DNA of 43,433 nucleotides, taken from assembly GCA_028696515.1 (NCBI GenBank), contig JAQVGX010000003.1:1-43433 (forward strand), given 5' to 3'. Under the pieces are notes generated by a model that was not told the origin of the DNA, did not search any database, and worked only from the letters and a program-made list of their open reading frames with translations. The position numbers were made by a program, and so were the translations under genes. Of the stretch, positions 18,991 through 27,218 are shown piece after piece. The stretch is from Candidatus Dojkabacteria bacterium (lineage in GTDB: Bacteria; Patescibacteriota; Dojkabacteria; JAHIVN01). How positions within the stretch are numbered: the stretch's first letter is position 1; the number at the start of each line of letters is the position of its first letter.

Positions 18991-19035
18991 CCATACGAAG
19001 CAAGAGTGAGCAAAGCGAAATCTTGCGAAGTATGG
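18991..19035. repeat. Imperfect inverted repeat overlapping the tRNA-Leu 3' end
   Basis: CCATAC (18991-18996) pairs with GTATGG (19030-19035), and CAAGA (19001-19005) with TCTTG (19021-19025), leaving GAAG opposite CGAA as an internal loop. One arm includes the encoded CCA of tRNA-Leu (19033-19035). On the tRNA strand it begins right at CCA, so it could affect 3' processing or end the transcript. It lacks a clear U-tract. Confidence 0.45.
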
Positions 19036-19119
19036 TGCCGAGGAAGGGATTTGAACCCATACTCCCGTGAAGGAACTACGTTCTGAACGTAGCGCGTCTA
19101 CCAGTTCCGCCACCTCGGC
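19033..19119 (-). tRNA. tRNA-Leu (anticodon CAG)
   Basis: The 87-nt minus-strand sequence folds as a class II tRNA. The acceptor stem is GCCGAGG/CCTCGGC, with encoded CCA at 19033-19035. The anticodon stem-loop CTACG-TTCAGAA-CGTAG gives anticodon CAG, which reads CUG leucine codons. The variable arm is long, as expected for Leu, and the T arm contains GGTTCAAATCC. It lies 12 bp after the stop of the solute-binding protein gene on the same strand and may be co-transcribed with it. Confidence 0.96.
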
Positions 19120-19131
19120 TTTTTGTTAAAT

Positions 19132-20946
19132 TTACTCTATTCTCCAATTTACAACGTAGAGGTATCGGTCCTCAGGTGCAGTGATATCATAGAGATCGAC
19201 ACCTTTTACCCTTTTATGTACTACATATGTATATACTGGGTGATAAAGAAAGACTGCAGGAGTATCATCTATAAGAACCTCTTGGAATTTAGCGTAACCA
19301 ATATCAAGTCCCGTTGAACCAATACGAGTATTCTTATCAAGACTGCTCCTTCCGTTCTCCAGAGCAACATCAATAACGCTTACTCTTTGAAGTTTTTGAT
19401 CCGAAATAATCGCACCTTGCTGCTCAGAAACATACGAGGATATGTTCAATCCCGGATAATCAACTGCTTCACTGTGCCACAGACGAATACGATCAGGATC
19501 TACAGGAGTCTCAACTCCATATAGCACTGCTTCAAAGTTTCTAGTAGCAACCAGTGCTTCATTAAGGTCACTAGTATTTCGCGGATCCAAGTTTACGATT
19601 ATCCCAATCTGTTCAAGATCTTTCTTTATTTCATCAGCGACTATGTTTCTTTCGAACTTATCTAGAAAAGACAGTTCAAAGCGCAAGATTTTATCATCTT
19701 TGATTCGTACCTGCCTCCCTTCTATCTCCTTTTCTTCCCATCCACCTTTCTCAAGTATCTTTTTTGCTTTCTCAACATCATGATCGGGATAATTGATGTC
19801 TGAGTTATAAGCCCAGGAAGTTACTGGAATTGGGCCATTCGCTTTCTCTCCTGCAGTTTTTATACGGTCCACAATCTTCTGCTTATTAATACCATATGAA
19901 ATTGCCTGACGAACTGACAGGTCACTTAGCACATCAGATCCGCCGTTTTTTAAATTAAAGTACAGAGCAAAGTACCTTCTATGCAAAGTGGCACTCTTGA
20001 CAAGATCGAGATTGGGCCAGCCTTCTAGTTCATCTAGAATAGCCGTAGACGGGTCCGCAAGTATATGAATTTCACCAGATTTAAGGGCCTCAACAGCAGC
20101 ATCACCGTTCTCAAACATTACTATCTCTATCTTCTCTACATAAGGAACCCCCAAGAAGCTATCAGAATGTGCTGTAAGCGTTATGACATTCTCCTTGAGA
20201 GATTCGAGAATGAAAGGACCTGTTCCAATCGGCTTTAAATTGAATGATGACCAGCTGAAGGTCGACAGACTGACATCATCCAACACATGTTTGGGAAGTA
20301 TCCCAACATCTATATCTTCAAAGAATGTAGGTACAATTTTCTCTAGTTTAAACATGATCGTATAATTGTCCAACTTGACTACTTCACATGTTGTTGCCAG
20401 TTCTGCACTTTTGCTCTCGATCCCGTTCTCACCGCCAAGAGCCTTCAAAACCTCAAACGTAGCAATTACGTCATCTGCTGTAAACTTCTCCCCATCATGC
20501 CAATAGACATCTTCTCTTAAAGAAAATTTGTACTCCTTGCCATCTTCGTCTACCTGTTCCCAGGACAGAGCTAAAAGTCCTTTTGGTTCCCCGACTTGAT
20601 TCACACGAACCAGAGGAAGGTAGATCATGCGAGCAAGATCTGTCTCTATCTGTTTATTGGTTGGCAGCAAAGGATTGATTTTTGCTATTGTGCTATCCCC
20701 GGTAATAATACCTTCAACAATAACTCTATCCTGATACCCTATTAACTGAAATGACTCAGTATAATTAGCCAGCCCCAAAAAAAGAAAAATTATAAATAGA
20801 AGTAGAATATGGCTAAATGGGCGAAATAGCCTATACATAGTATACATAGCCGAAAAGAACCCCTCCCTTGCAAATAAATAGCTTGGATAATTCCACATAT
20901 TCTCACGTACATTTGTAAAGATGTTCTCTTTGTGCGGGATAATCAT
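19132..20946 (-). CDS. ABC transporter solute-binding protein, family 5 (peptide/nickel type)
   Basis: A 604-residue extracytoplasmic binding protein. The N-terminus is unusual: about 50 mostly polar residues precede a single hydrophobic helix (HILLLFIIFLFLGLANY, about 46-62), so it is likely membrane-anchored rather than a free lipoprotein. The SBP_bac_5 core follows, with INPLLPTNKQIETDLARMIY, LREDVYWHDGEKFTADDV and RQAISYGINKQKIVDRI. Families of this type bind oligopeptides and related solutes. No permease or ATPase genes are nearby, so its transporter must be encoded elsewhere. It lies 5 bp after secG. Confidence 0.92.
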   Translation of the reverse strand: MIIPHKENIFTNVRENMWNYPSYLFAREGFFSAMYTMYRLFRPFSHILLLFIIFLFLGLANYTESFQLIGYQDRVIVEGIITGDSTIAKINPLLPTNKQIETDLARMIYLPLVRVNQVGEPKGLLALSWEQVDEDGKEYKFSLREDVYWHDGEKFTADDVIATFEVLKALGGENGIESKSAELATTCEVVKLDNYTIMFKLEKIVPTFFEDIDVGILPKHVLDDVSLSTFSWSSFNLKPIGTGPFILESLKENVITLTAHSDSFLGVPYVEKIEIVMFENGDAAVEALKSGEIHILADPSTAILDELEGWPNLDLVKSATLHRRYFALYFNLKNGGSDVLSDLSVRQAISYGINKQKIVDRIKTAGEKANGPIPVTSWAYNSDINYPDHDVEKAKKILEKGGWEEKEIEGRQVRIKDDKILRFELSFLDKFERNIVADEIKKDLEQIGIIVNLDPRNTSDLNEALVATRNFEAVLYGVETPVDPDRIRLWHSEAVDYPGLNISSYVSEQQGAIISDQKLQRVSVIDVALENGRSSLDKNTRIGSTGLDIGYAKFQEVLIDDTPAVFLYHPVYTYVVHKRVKGVDLYDITAPEDRYLYVVNWRIE

Positions 20947-20951
20947 AATCC

Positions 20952-21185
20952 TTAACTGGAATATAGGTATGCAAGGGCAATGCAGTTTGCTACAAATAGT
21001 ATAGCAACAACAATTGTTCCTCTATACAAAAGTTTTTCTATGCCTCTTTTAGATCTGTACATTTCCCCGCCTATATTCCCGAACATTGTTCCCAAGCCCG
21101 ATCCACGGACCTGCAAAAGAATAGTAACCATTAGAAGTACACTCAGTATTGTCTGTATAATCAATAATATTCCTTTTGTATCCAC
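20952..21185 (-). CDS. secG: Preprotein translocase subunit SecG
   Basis: A 77-residue protein with two membrane helices (about 5-23 and 56-75). The typical SecG loop lies between them: VTILLQVRGSGLGTMFG followed by a short polar turn and RGIEKLLYRGT. SecG is the small auxiliary subunit of the SecYEG channel. It sits between a holin-like gene (17 bp upstream) and the solute-binding protein gene (5 bp downstream) on one strand, so these three envelope genes probably share a transcript with tRNA-Leu. Confidence 0.93.
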   Translation of the reverse strand: MDTKGILLIIQTILSVLLMVTILLQVRGSGLGTMFGNIGGEMYRSKRGIEKLLYRGTIVVAILFVANCIALAYLYSS

Positions 21186-21202
21186 ATTCTTTATAATAAA
21201 AA

Positions 21203-21610
21203 TTAAATATCCTTCTCGAGCAGCCTCATAAGGGCCGAAAACAACCCGGATACCAATCCCCCGACAATAACATTTCCAATCATACTAAGCTCAATATCTG
21301 CGATAGAAATATATCTACTCGAAAAGCCTATTATCTCACCATCAGTAAAATCAATAAAGGGAATTCCAAAATTTAAGATAAAAAAGACAATGATCGATAA
21401 CATTAGCGATATCAAAAGAATGCTTATAAATTTTATAGGAAAAGTAAAGAACTTGATCAGTGGGACAACATTGACCATTACTATACCATATAGTCCTCCG
21501 CACACTAGATATCCAACAAAACCCTCCTTTATGACAATTCCGGAAAAAAGATCCGTAACTAACCAGAAGATCAGTAAATTTACTATTACAAAAAAAACTC
21601 TGTTTTTCAT
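21203..21610 (-). CDS. Phage-holin-like membrane protein (PF04020-type)
   Basis: A 135-residue protein with about four hydrophobic segments (residues 5-22, 31-50, 58-85, 108-128) separated by short loops, ending in a charged tail (RLLEKDI). Length and pattern match the 'phage holin family IV' group, which is widespread in chromosomes and need not be phage-related. There are no phage genes around it. First gene of the holin-secG-SBP unit; a TATAAT box precedes it. The family call rests on pattern only. Confidence 0.6.
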   Translation of the reverse strand: MKNRVFFVIVNLLIFWLVTDLFSGIVIKEGFVGYLVCGGLYGIVMVNVVPLIKFFTFPIKFISILLISLMLSIIVFFILNFGIPFIDFTDGEIIGFSSRYISIADIELSMIGNVIVGGLVSGLFSALMRLLEKDI

Positions 21611-21647
21611 AACACTAGTGACCTATCAAATTCCTTAATCGAGGGCT

Positions 21648-21653
21648 ATTATA
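21648..21653 (-). promoter_or_regulatory. Candidate -10 box for the holin-like/secG/SBP unit
   Basis: A perfect TATAAT on the minus strand, 38 bp upstream of the start codon at 21610. The region 17 bp further upstream is T-rich (TTTTAA) and gives only a weak -35, so the promoter assignment is tentative. Confidence 0.35.
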
Positions 21654-21746
21654 ACATTTAAAAGTAAAAGTTAAAAACCTCAATTTAGCATTTCTATATC
21701 AAACACTTCCAGCTTTACAAAAGCATGCAAAAATGCAATCATTAGT

Positions 21747-22481
21747 TTGAAGTTTAAATCCTGTCCAATGGATAAATTAGTAGGTAAAGTAATCGCAGTA
21801 TCTGAACCGACCTTTCCATATGAGGGTCCGGTTACTCCACCTATACCAAACCCAGATCCATCAACAGATAAGGCAGATATCAAGCTTACGGCCGGAACTT
21901 CAACACTTCAAGTCGGGGCCACTACTACATGTGATATCAATATTCAAAGCTCAGAAAGAGAGGTGAAAAGTTACAGTATCAAAATCACTTTTGATCCGAA
22001 TACTCTTGAAGTAGTAGATTCTATTACTAGTCAGACAGGAACCCAGGTAAACTTTCTAGATCAATTCTCTGTCACTTCTGTAAACTCAGCCGATAATTTA
22101 AATGGTACCATCACGCTTACTGCTTCGATAAGTGGCTCTGCCCAAACTATCAATAGACGAATAGCTCAGATAAAATTCAGGGCAAAAAGAACAGGAACTA
22201 GTGTAGTAAGTATAACCAAATCCCAAAGCACAGTATTATCTGACGATGGAGAAAACGTTATCGGATCAACAACAAGTGCCAATTATACTATCACAGGGCA
22301 AACAAGCTCTTATCCGTCTACGCTTCCCACAACTACTACATCAAGTCCGGCAAATTTGCCACAGAGCGGAATCTTTGATTCCTTAGCAGCACTTGGAAGT
22401 ATTTTTGCAGGACTTTTGATGCTTTTCACTGGTATCAAAACTATTTCGGAGAAAAGAAAGCCCAAAGATTTTGACTCCTAA
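21747..22481 (+). CDS. Cohesin-like surface protein with an LPxTG-type tail
   Basis: A 244-residue protein. Residues about 45-175 look like a cohesin/BACON-type beta-sandwich (SYSIKITFDPNTLEVVD and AQIKFRAKRTGTSVVSI are typical). A Ser/Thr/Pro linker follows, then LPQSG at 204-208, a hydrophobic helix and the basic stop KRKPKDF, i.e. a sortase sorting signal. The N-terminus lacks a signal peptide, though the open frame runs back only to 21675 without one; starts TTG 21747 or ATG 21768 are equally possible. It may be a 5'-damaged surface protein. No sortase gene is nearby. Confidence 0.72.
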   Translation: MKFKSCPMDKLVGKVIAVSEPTFPYEGPVTPPIPNPDPSTDKADIKLTAGTSTLQVGATTTCDINIQSSEREVKSYSIKITFDPNTLEVVDSITSQTGTQVNFLDQFSVTSVNSADNLNGTITLTASISGSAQTINRRIAQIKFRAKRTGTSVVSITKSQSTVLSDDGENVIGSTTSANYTITGQTSSYPSTLPTTTTSSPANLPQSGIFDSLAALGSIFAGLLMLFTGIKTISEKRKPKDFDS

Positions 22482-22536
22482 TCCGATTTCTGAATAAAGA
22501 TTTATATATACTTTTAGGAGCTATTATGCAGAATTG

Positions 22537-23442
22537 ATGCACCAACTGATCCAAGATAAAAAGCTGTTTATGAATACCTTTGTAGAATTTTCTGCCTGGA
22601 CATCCTTGGATCGGTACGAGGTCTATAATCTTTTTGAAAAAGGGTACAGGAAATTTAAAGATGTCGTATCCAAATTTTCTAGATTTGATCCAGACAGCGA
22701 ACTATCGACCCTAAATTCATCCCAAGGGAAAAAGGTCAAGGTCACAAATGAACTTTTTGATTTAGTCGAGCTCGCTATTAGAGCAGCCCGTCAAACATCT
22801 GGAGCTTTTGATCCTACTGTCATAGACTTTCTCGAGACATATGGCTACGATGCTCGATACAATTTCCAAAAGCTTCAAAATAAGACAACCATTGAAAAAG
22901 AGATAAAAAAAATATTATTAAGAAGGCCGTCCTATAATGAGATAGAAATAGATAGGGAGAGATTACAAATTAGGTTGGCTCCAAATCAAAGATTGGATCT
23001 TGGCGGTATCGGTAAAGGCTATGCCATAGATTTAGCATACAAAGTGCTCAGGCCTGCAGAGAACTTTGTGATCAATGCCGGAGGTGATATAAGAACAAGA
23101 GGAAACTATCAAGATGCTCCTTGGAGGGTAGGATTAAAGGCTGCCCCGCATGAACAAACTGGTACTGTACTCATCAACAATAAAGCGATTTGCTGCTCCG
23201 GAAGCTGGGCAAGGAAGGTTAGATTCTTCCATCACTTGATAGATCCTACAAATGGGAAGCCTGCTGAAGAATCAAGAACTGTTTTCGTAATAGCAGATAA
23301 AGCAACAATAGCTGATGCCTGGGCCACTGCTATTTTTGCTTCCGAGAAAAAATGCTTACAAACTGCAACCGAGAACAAGCTTCAGATTTTGATTAGGAAA
23401 AAGAATAAGCAAATAAATATCAACAACTTTCCTATAAAATGA
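22537..23442 (+). CDS. apbE: FAD:protein FMN transferase (ApbE family)
   Basis: ApbE attaches FMN from FAD to a Thr/Ser of target flavoproteins. The roughly 300-residue protein has FMNTFVEF near the N-terminus, SRFDPDSELSTLNS, the catalytic-core segment LGGIGKGYAIDLAY, NAGGDIRTRG and HHLIDPTNGKPAEES, then KATIADAWATAIFA for Mg binding. No lipoprotein signal is seen, so it is probably cytoplasmic. Start: AGGAG (22516-22520) is 5 bp before ATG 22526, which opens only MQN and stops in TGA overlapping ATG 22537 (TGATG). So 22537 may be read by coupling, or one base was lost. Confidence 0.92.
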   Translation: MHQLIQDKKLFMNTFVEFSAWTSLDRYEVYNLFEKGYRKFKDVVSKFSRFDPDSELSTLNSSQGKKVKVTNELFDLVELAIRAARQTSGAFDPTVIDFLETYGYDARYNFQKLQNKTTIEKEIKKILLRRPSYNEIEIDRERLQIRLAPNQRLDLGGIGKGYAIDLAYKVLRPAENFVINAGGDIRTRGNYQDAPWRVGLKAAPHEQTGTVLINNKAICCSGSWARKVRFFHHLIDPTNGKPAEESRTVFVIADKATIADAWATAIFASEKKCLQTATENKLQILIRKKNKQININNFPIK

Positions 23443-23511
23443 CCTTTTGAACCTATTGAGCCGTAAGCCTAAAGCATGTAAAATAGAAAAAGAAGTTTTA
23501 ATATAAAAAAT

Positions 23512-23557
23512 AAAGAACTTCTATATATGATGAGTTCTCTATCAGTAAAGAGTTCTT
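23512..23557 (+). promoter_or_regulatory. Competing inverted repeats upstream of the GDP-mannose gene
   Basis: AAGAACT (23513-23519) can pair with AGTTCTT (23551-23557) or, in a shorter form, with AGTTCT (23533-23538). The two pairings exclude each other, as in an attenuator. The start codon at 23588 is 30 bp downstream and no U-tract follows. It may simply be chance in an AT-rich spacer. Confidence 0.28.
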
Positions 23558-23587
23558 CTTAGTATTTTAGACATTAATCAACTTGAA

Positions 23588-24670
23588 ATGAAAGTATTAA
23601 TTGTAGCCGGAGGAAGTGGTAAAAGATTCTGGCCAATAAGTCGCAAAAAACTTCCAAAGATGTTTATCCCACTTTTTGATAATACTTCTACTTTTCAGAT
23701 GCAGGTTAAAAGAGCAAAAAGATTTGTGAAGCCTGAAGATATATATGTTTCAACTAACGAGAAATATGTCGAAATAATTAAACGACAAACTCCAGAGATT
23801 CCGACTATAAATATTATCGCAGAACCTGAAAGAAAGGACCTCCTGGCAGCTCTCGGATTCGCATTGATAACACTAAGAAAGCATGATATCAGAGAACCCG
23901 TGATTTACCTAGCGAGCGATCATCTTATCAAAAAGCTTGATGTATTTGAAAAAGGAGTAGGGGTCGCAGAGAAACTGCTCTCCAAAAACGATAGACGTAT
24001 TATCTATTTCGGAGAGAAACCTCTATTCCCCACCAATAACCTCGGCTGGATCAACACGGGAGAGATAAAGGAAAAGGTGAATAATATTCCGGTTGCTGAA
24101 TTTAAAGGCTGGATCTACAGGCCTGACATCAAAAAGTGTAAGGAAATGTTCAATACCGGGAAGTGGGTATGGAACGTGAATTATGAAATGTTCAAAATCG
24201 ATTTCGTGCTTGAGCTTTACAAAAAACATTTCCCTAAAACCTATATGAAATTAATCAAAATCGAAAAGGCTCTTGATACCAAAGACGAGGCTAAAATCAT
24301 CAGAGAGGTATATCCCACACTTGAAGAAGCACACTCAGATGAATTATGGGAAAAGGCCACTCAGTCTCAAGCCGTAGTTCTCAAATTGAACATGGGCTGG
24401 TCTGACCCCGGAACTCTTTTCGCACTAAAGCAGGCTCTGGAAGAAAAAAAAGGGGGAAATGTTACGAAGGGGAGTACCTATAATTATCATACGAAGGACA
24501 GCCTTATCTACAATTATGAAACAGGAAAGCTCATAACAACTATGTATGTTAATAGTTTAGTTGTTGTAAATACTAAAGATGTCCTTTTAATTGTTGATAA
24601 AGACCATGTAAGGTACCTTGGAGATATGCTTAAAGAATTTGAGGGAACAGATTTGGAGAAGTATTTGTAG
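23588..24670 (+). CDS. manC: Mannose-1-phosphate guanylyltransferase
   Basis: Makes GDP-mannose from mannose-1-phosphate and GTP in the cytoplasm. The 360-residue protein has the nucleotidyltransferase signature at the N-terminus (VAGGSGKRFWPISRKKLPK), a central YLASDHLI metal-binding Asp segment, FGEKPLFPTNNLGWI and VWNVNYEMFK, and the metal motif NMGWSDPGTL (about 272-281). The C-terminal part is a left-handed helix-like extension; the cupin isomerase domain of long ManC proteins is absent. GDP-mannose would supply the glycan genes of region 4. A related nucleotide-sugar specificity cannot be excluded. Confidence 0.9.
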   Translation: MKVLIVAGGSGKRFWPISRKKLPKMFIPLFDNTSTFQMQVKRAKRFVKPEDIYVSTNEKYVEIIKRQTPEIPTINIIAEPERKDLLAALGFALITLRKHDIREPVIYLASDHLIKKLDVFEKGVGVAEKLLSKNDRRIIYFGEKPLFPTNNLGWINTGEIKEKVNNIPVAEFKGWIYRPDIKKCKEMFNTGKWVWNVNYEMFKIDFVLELYKKHFPKTYMKLIKIEKALDTKDEAKIIREVYPTLEEAHSDELWEKATQSQAVVLKLNMGWSDPGTLFALKQALEEKKGGNVTKGSTYNYHTKDSLIYNYETGKLITTMYVNSLVVVNTKDVLLIVDKDHVRYLGDMLKEFEGTDLEKYL

Positions 24671-24849
24671 GAATAAAATTATTAGTTTGAATGAATATCA
24701 ACCAGAAGGTCAATCTCTTTTGTATACAACTACATTCTGCATTACTGCAAAGCAGAGAAAAAAACAGTTATAGAACCAATAAATATTTACTTAGTCCACA
24801 GTTCACTGTATATTGTAACCCATACAAGAATACATAACCATTCATTCAT

Positions 24850-27168
24850 ATGAAAAAATCCAATGAATCAAACCAAGAAAGGACCGGACATCCTAAGGTC
24901 TCCCTGAAAAATATTCTAGTTTTGAAGATAATCATCTACATTGGTCTATCAATTGTATTCCTCACACTCCTAAACATAAGTAAAATAACCGATTTTTTAG
25001 AGAATTCCGATAGAAATGAATCTACGAACACCCCTTCTGAAGATTATGATTTTACCTATGGACGAGAGGTATACAAGGTAGCCCAGAAACTGCCACAATA
25101 TTATGACAGAATAGAAACTGTAAATTTGAAATATGATAGTCTGATTTACGGCTTAAAAATAAATGCAGATATCTTACTTCCCAATCCTGATAGTTACGCA
25201 AGAGTCGTACTAGTGGACAATCACGAAAAAGAACTGCTTGTTCATGAATCCTACTTACTCCTGGAAGGATCTTCTACAGTAGCAGTCAAAGATGCATGCG
25301 AAGAAACCTGTTTGCTGGATGGTACTGTCCCTGGTAAATTGCGCATAGAAACTGAAGGCGGAGCAAAGGTTAAATTAACCAATATCAACTACGTAAAGGA
25401 ACTTAACTCGACTGCCACTCCCGAGCAGATAACAGCTGAAAGAACTAAGACTCTGAACGCCAAAATCAAAAAACTAAACAATGAAATCAAAAACAATAAT
25501 CTCAACTGGGTGGCAGGAAAAACAGAGTTCGCAAAACTTACATACGGACAGAAGAAGGCAATGTATGACGGGAGGCTTCCAAATTTCCAAGGATTAGAAT
25601 TTTATAAAGGCGGAGTATTTGAAACTTTAGCCGAGAAAGAGATTGTTATGAGAAGACATCCAAGTTTTGTCCTGCAGTCAACAACTGAAGACTTCGTAAA
25701 TTCAGATCAGACTTCAAAAGCAATTGGAAATAAATTGGTAACTGGCAATAATCTTACTATTCCATCTCCTGCCACTTCGGTTCTGGGAATAGCAAAAAGC
25801 TCAAATTCTGCATCCGCATATGTAGATGCCTGGGACTGGAGAACACAGCACGGAGCAAATGACCCATCATCCACGTATTTTGACGGTAATAACGATCCTG
25901 ATGAAACTGGAAATGGCTGGATCACATCTGTTAAAAACCAGGGAGGCTGCGGATCCTGCTGGGCATTTGCAGCAACAGGAGCTACTGAAGCGCTGGCAAA
26001 TCTCTATTACAATAGACATGTTGATCTTGATCTATCTGAACAAGACGCCCTTTCATGCAGTGGAGCGGGTAGTTGCAGCGGGGGATGGCCGGGACTCACA
26101 CTAGACTACTATACAAGCAATGGAGTTGTAAATGAAGGATGTTTCCCCTACTCGGCTTCTGACTTGCCCTGTAACAACAAATGTTCGAATCCGACAGAGT
26201 TGGTCAAGATCGGTGGCCGAATCCCTTTCACTGATAAGACAGAAGACAATCTTAAGGAGATGATAGTCCAATACGGCCCTATAAGCGGAGGAGTATTCTC
26301 CTGGAGCCATGCTATGACTTTAGTCGGATGGTACACTGATGGATATGGTGATACTGTTTGGATATTTAAGAATAGCTGGGGTAGAACTTGGGGGGATCAT
26401 GGGTATCTTTATCTAAAAACTGAGATCACAAATATAGGCTGGACTCATGCACTATTACTTCCAATCTCAGATACAAGTAGCAGAACAATAAGATGTATAG
26501 ATGCCGATGGAGATGGTTACTATAACTGGGGTTTATCCGCAAACAAACCGGGAACTTGCCCGGAGGGGATCCCAGATCAAAAGGACTGCAACGATTTCGA
26601 TCCTGATAGAATAGCCTTAGACGATGAATTTAATTGTGTGGATCTACCCTCTGATATTTACTTTAACCATAGTGCTCATAATTTTTATGCCATTCCGGTT
26701 GGACAAAGCTCTGAGGTAACAGAAATCACAATTGGAAACCAGGGCACAGGAAACCTATATGTTTCCAGCATATCACTCTTAAACACAACAGATTTCAGCT
26801 TGGATCTCAATCCTGCAGGAAGTGATCAGCCTTGCGGTCAAATAAATCCAACAGTAGCACCGGGAGAAAACTGCAGTTTCACAGTTATTTTCAATCCTAG
26901 CCAGGAGGGAAGTATATCTTCAAGCGTTCGGATTTTATCAAGTGATTACAGGACTCCTGATGCGCAGATCAATATAAGCGGAATAGGTTCATACGAGCCT
27001 GAAGTCGTTTGTACCTACTTTGCAGGCGACTGGTTTAACAACGATAGATGTTTTGGAATAAGTGATAGTCAATGCACAGACTACAGAGGCACAGTAAATG
27101 AATGTGATTCAAATTGCCCCCCAGATTATCATTGCGCTCAACATTGCGTAAAAAGCTGTAGATTTTAG
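24850..27168 (+). CDS. Membrane-anchored C1 (papain-like) cysteine protease with surface domains
   Basis: A 772-residue protein. A membrane helix (about 20-42) anchors it facing out, and about 300 residues of propeptide/adhesion-like sequence follow. The C1 protease domain (about 340-545) has Cys370 in NQGGCGSCWAFA, His487 in SWSHAMTLVGW and Asn508 in FKNSWGRTWGDHGY, so the triad is complete. Next is a MopE-type Ca-binding stretch (DADGDGYYNWG, DQKDCNDFDPD), then a choice-of-anchor-D/HYDIN-like beta-sandwich (about 610-725), then a Cys-rich end of about 45 residues. It likely degrades host or neighbour proteins for uptake. That use is inferred. Confidence 0.9.
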   Translation: MKKSNESNQERTGHPKVSLKNILVLKIIIYIGLSIVFLTLLNISKITDFLENSDRNESTNTPSEDYDFTYGREVYKVAQKLPQYYDRIETVNLKYDSLIYGLKINADILLPNPDSYARVVLVDNHEKELLVHESYLLLEGSSTVAVKDACEETCLLDGTVPGKLRIETEGGAKVKLTNINYVKELNSTATPEQITAERTKTLNAKIKKLNNEIKNNNLNWVAGKTEFAKLTYGQKKAMYDGRLPNFQGLEFYKGGVFETLAEKEIVMRRHPSFVLQSTTEDFVNSDQTSKAIGNKLVTGNNLTIPSPATSVLGIAKSSNSASAYVDAWDWRTQHGANDPSSTYFDGNNDPDETGNGWITSVKNQGGCGSCWAFAATGATEALANLYYNRHVDLDLSEQDALSCSGAGSCSGGWPGLTLDYYTSNGVVNEGCFPYSASDLPCNNKCSNPTELVKIGGRIPFTDKTEDNLKEMIVQYGPISGGVFSWSHAMTLVGWYTDGYGDTVWIFKNSWGRTWGDHGYLYLKTEITNIGWTHALLLPISDTSSRTIRCIDADGDGYYNWGLSANKPGTCPEGIPDQKDCNDFDPDRIALDDEFNCVDLPSDIYFNHSAHNFYAIPVGQSSEVTEITIGNQGTGNLYVSSISLLNTTDFSLDLNPAGSDQPCGQINPTVAPGENCSFTVIFNPSQEGSISSSVRILSSDYRTPDAQINISGIGSYEPEVVCTYFAGDWFNNDRCFGISDSQCTDYRGTVNECDSNCPPDYHCAQHCVKSCRF

Positions 27169-27218
27169 GTACAATGCTCGGATCTATAGCTCCCTGAACT
27201 TCCTTTAAAAGGTTATTC

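Noticed and set aside
21203-21610. Prophage indicated by the holin-like gene
   Set aside because: No endolysin, integrase or structural phage genes occur nearby, and the gene is joined to secG.
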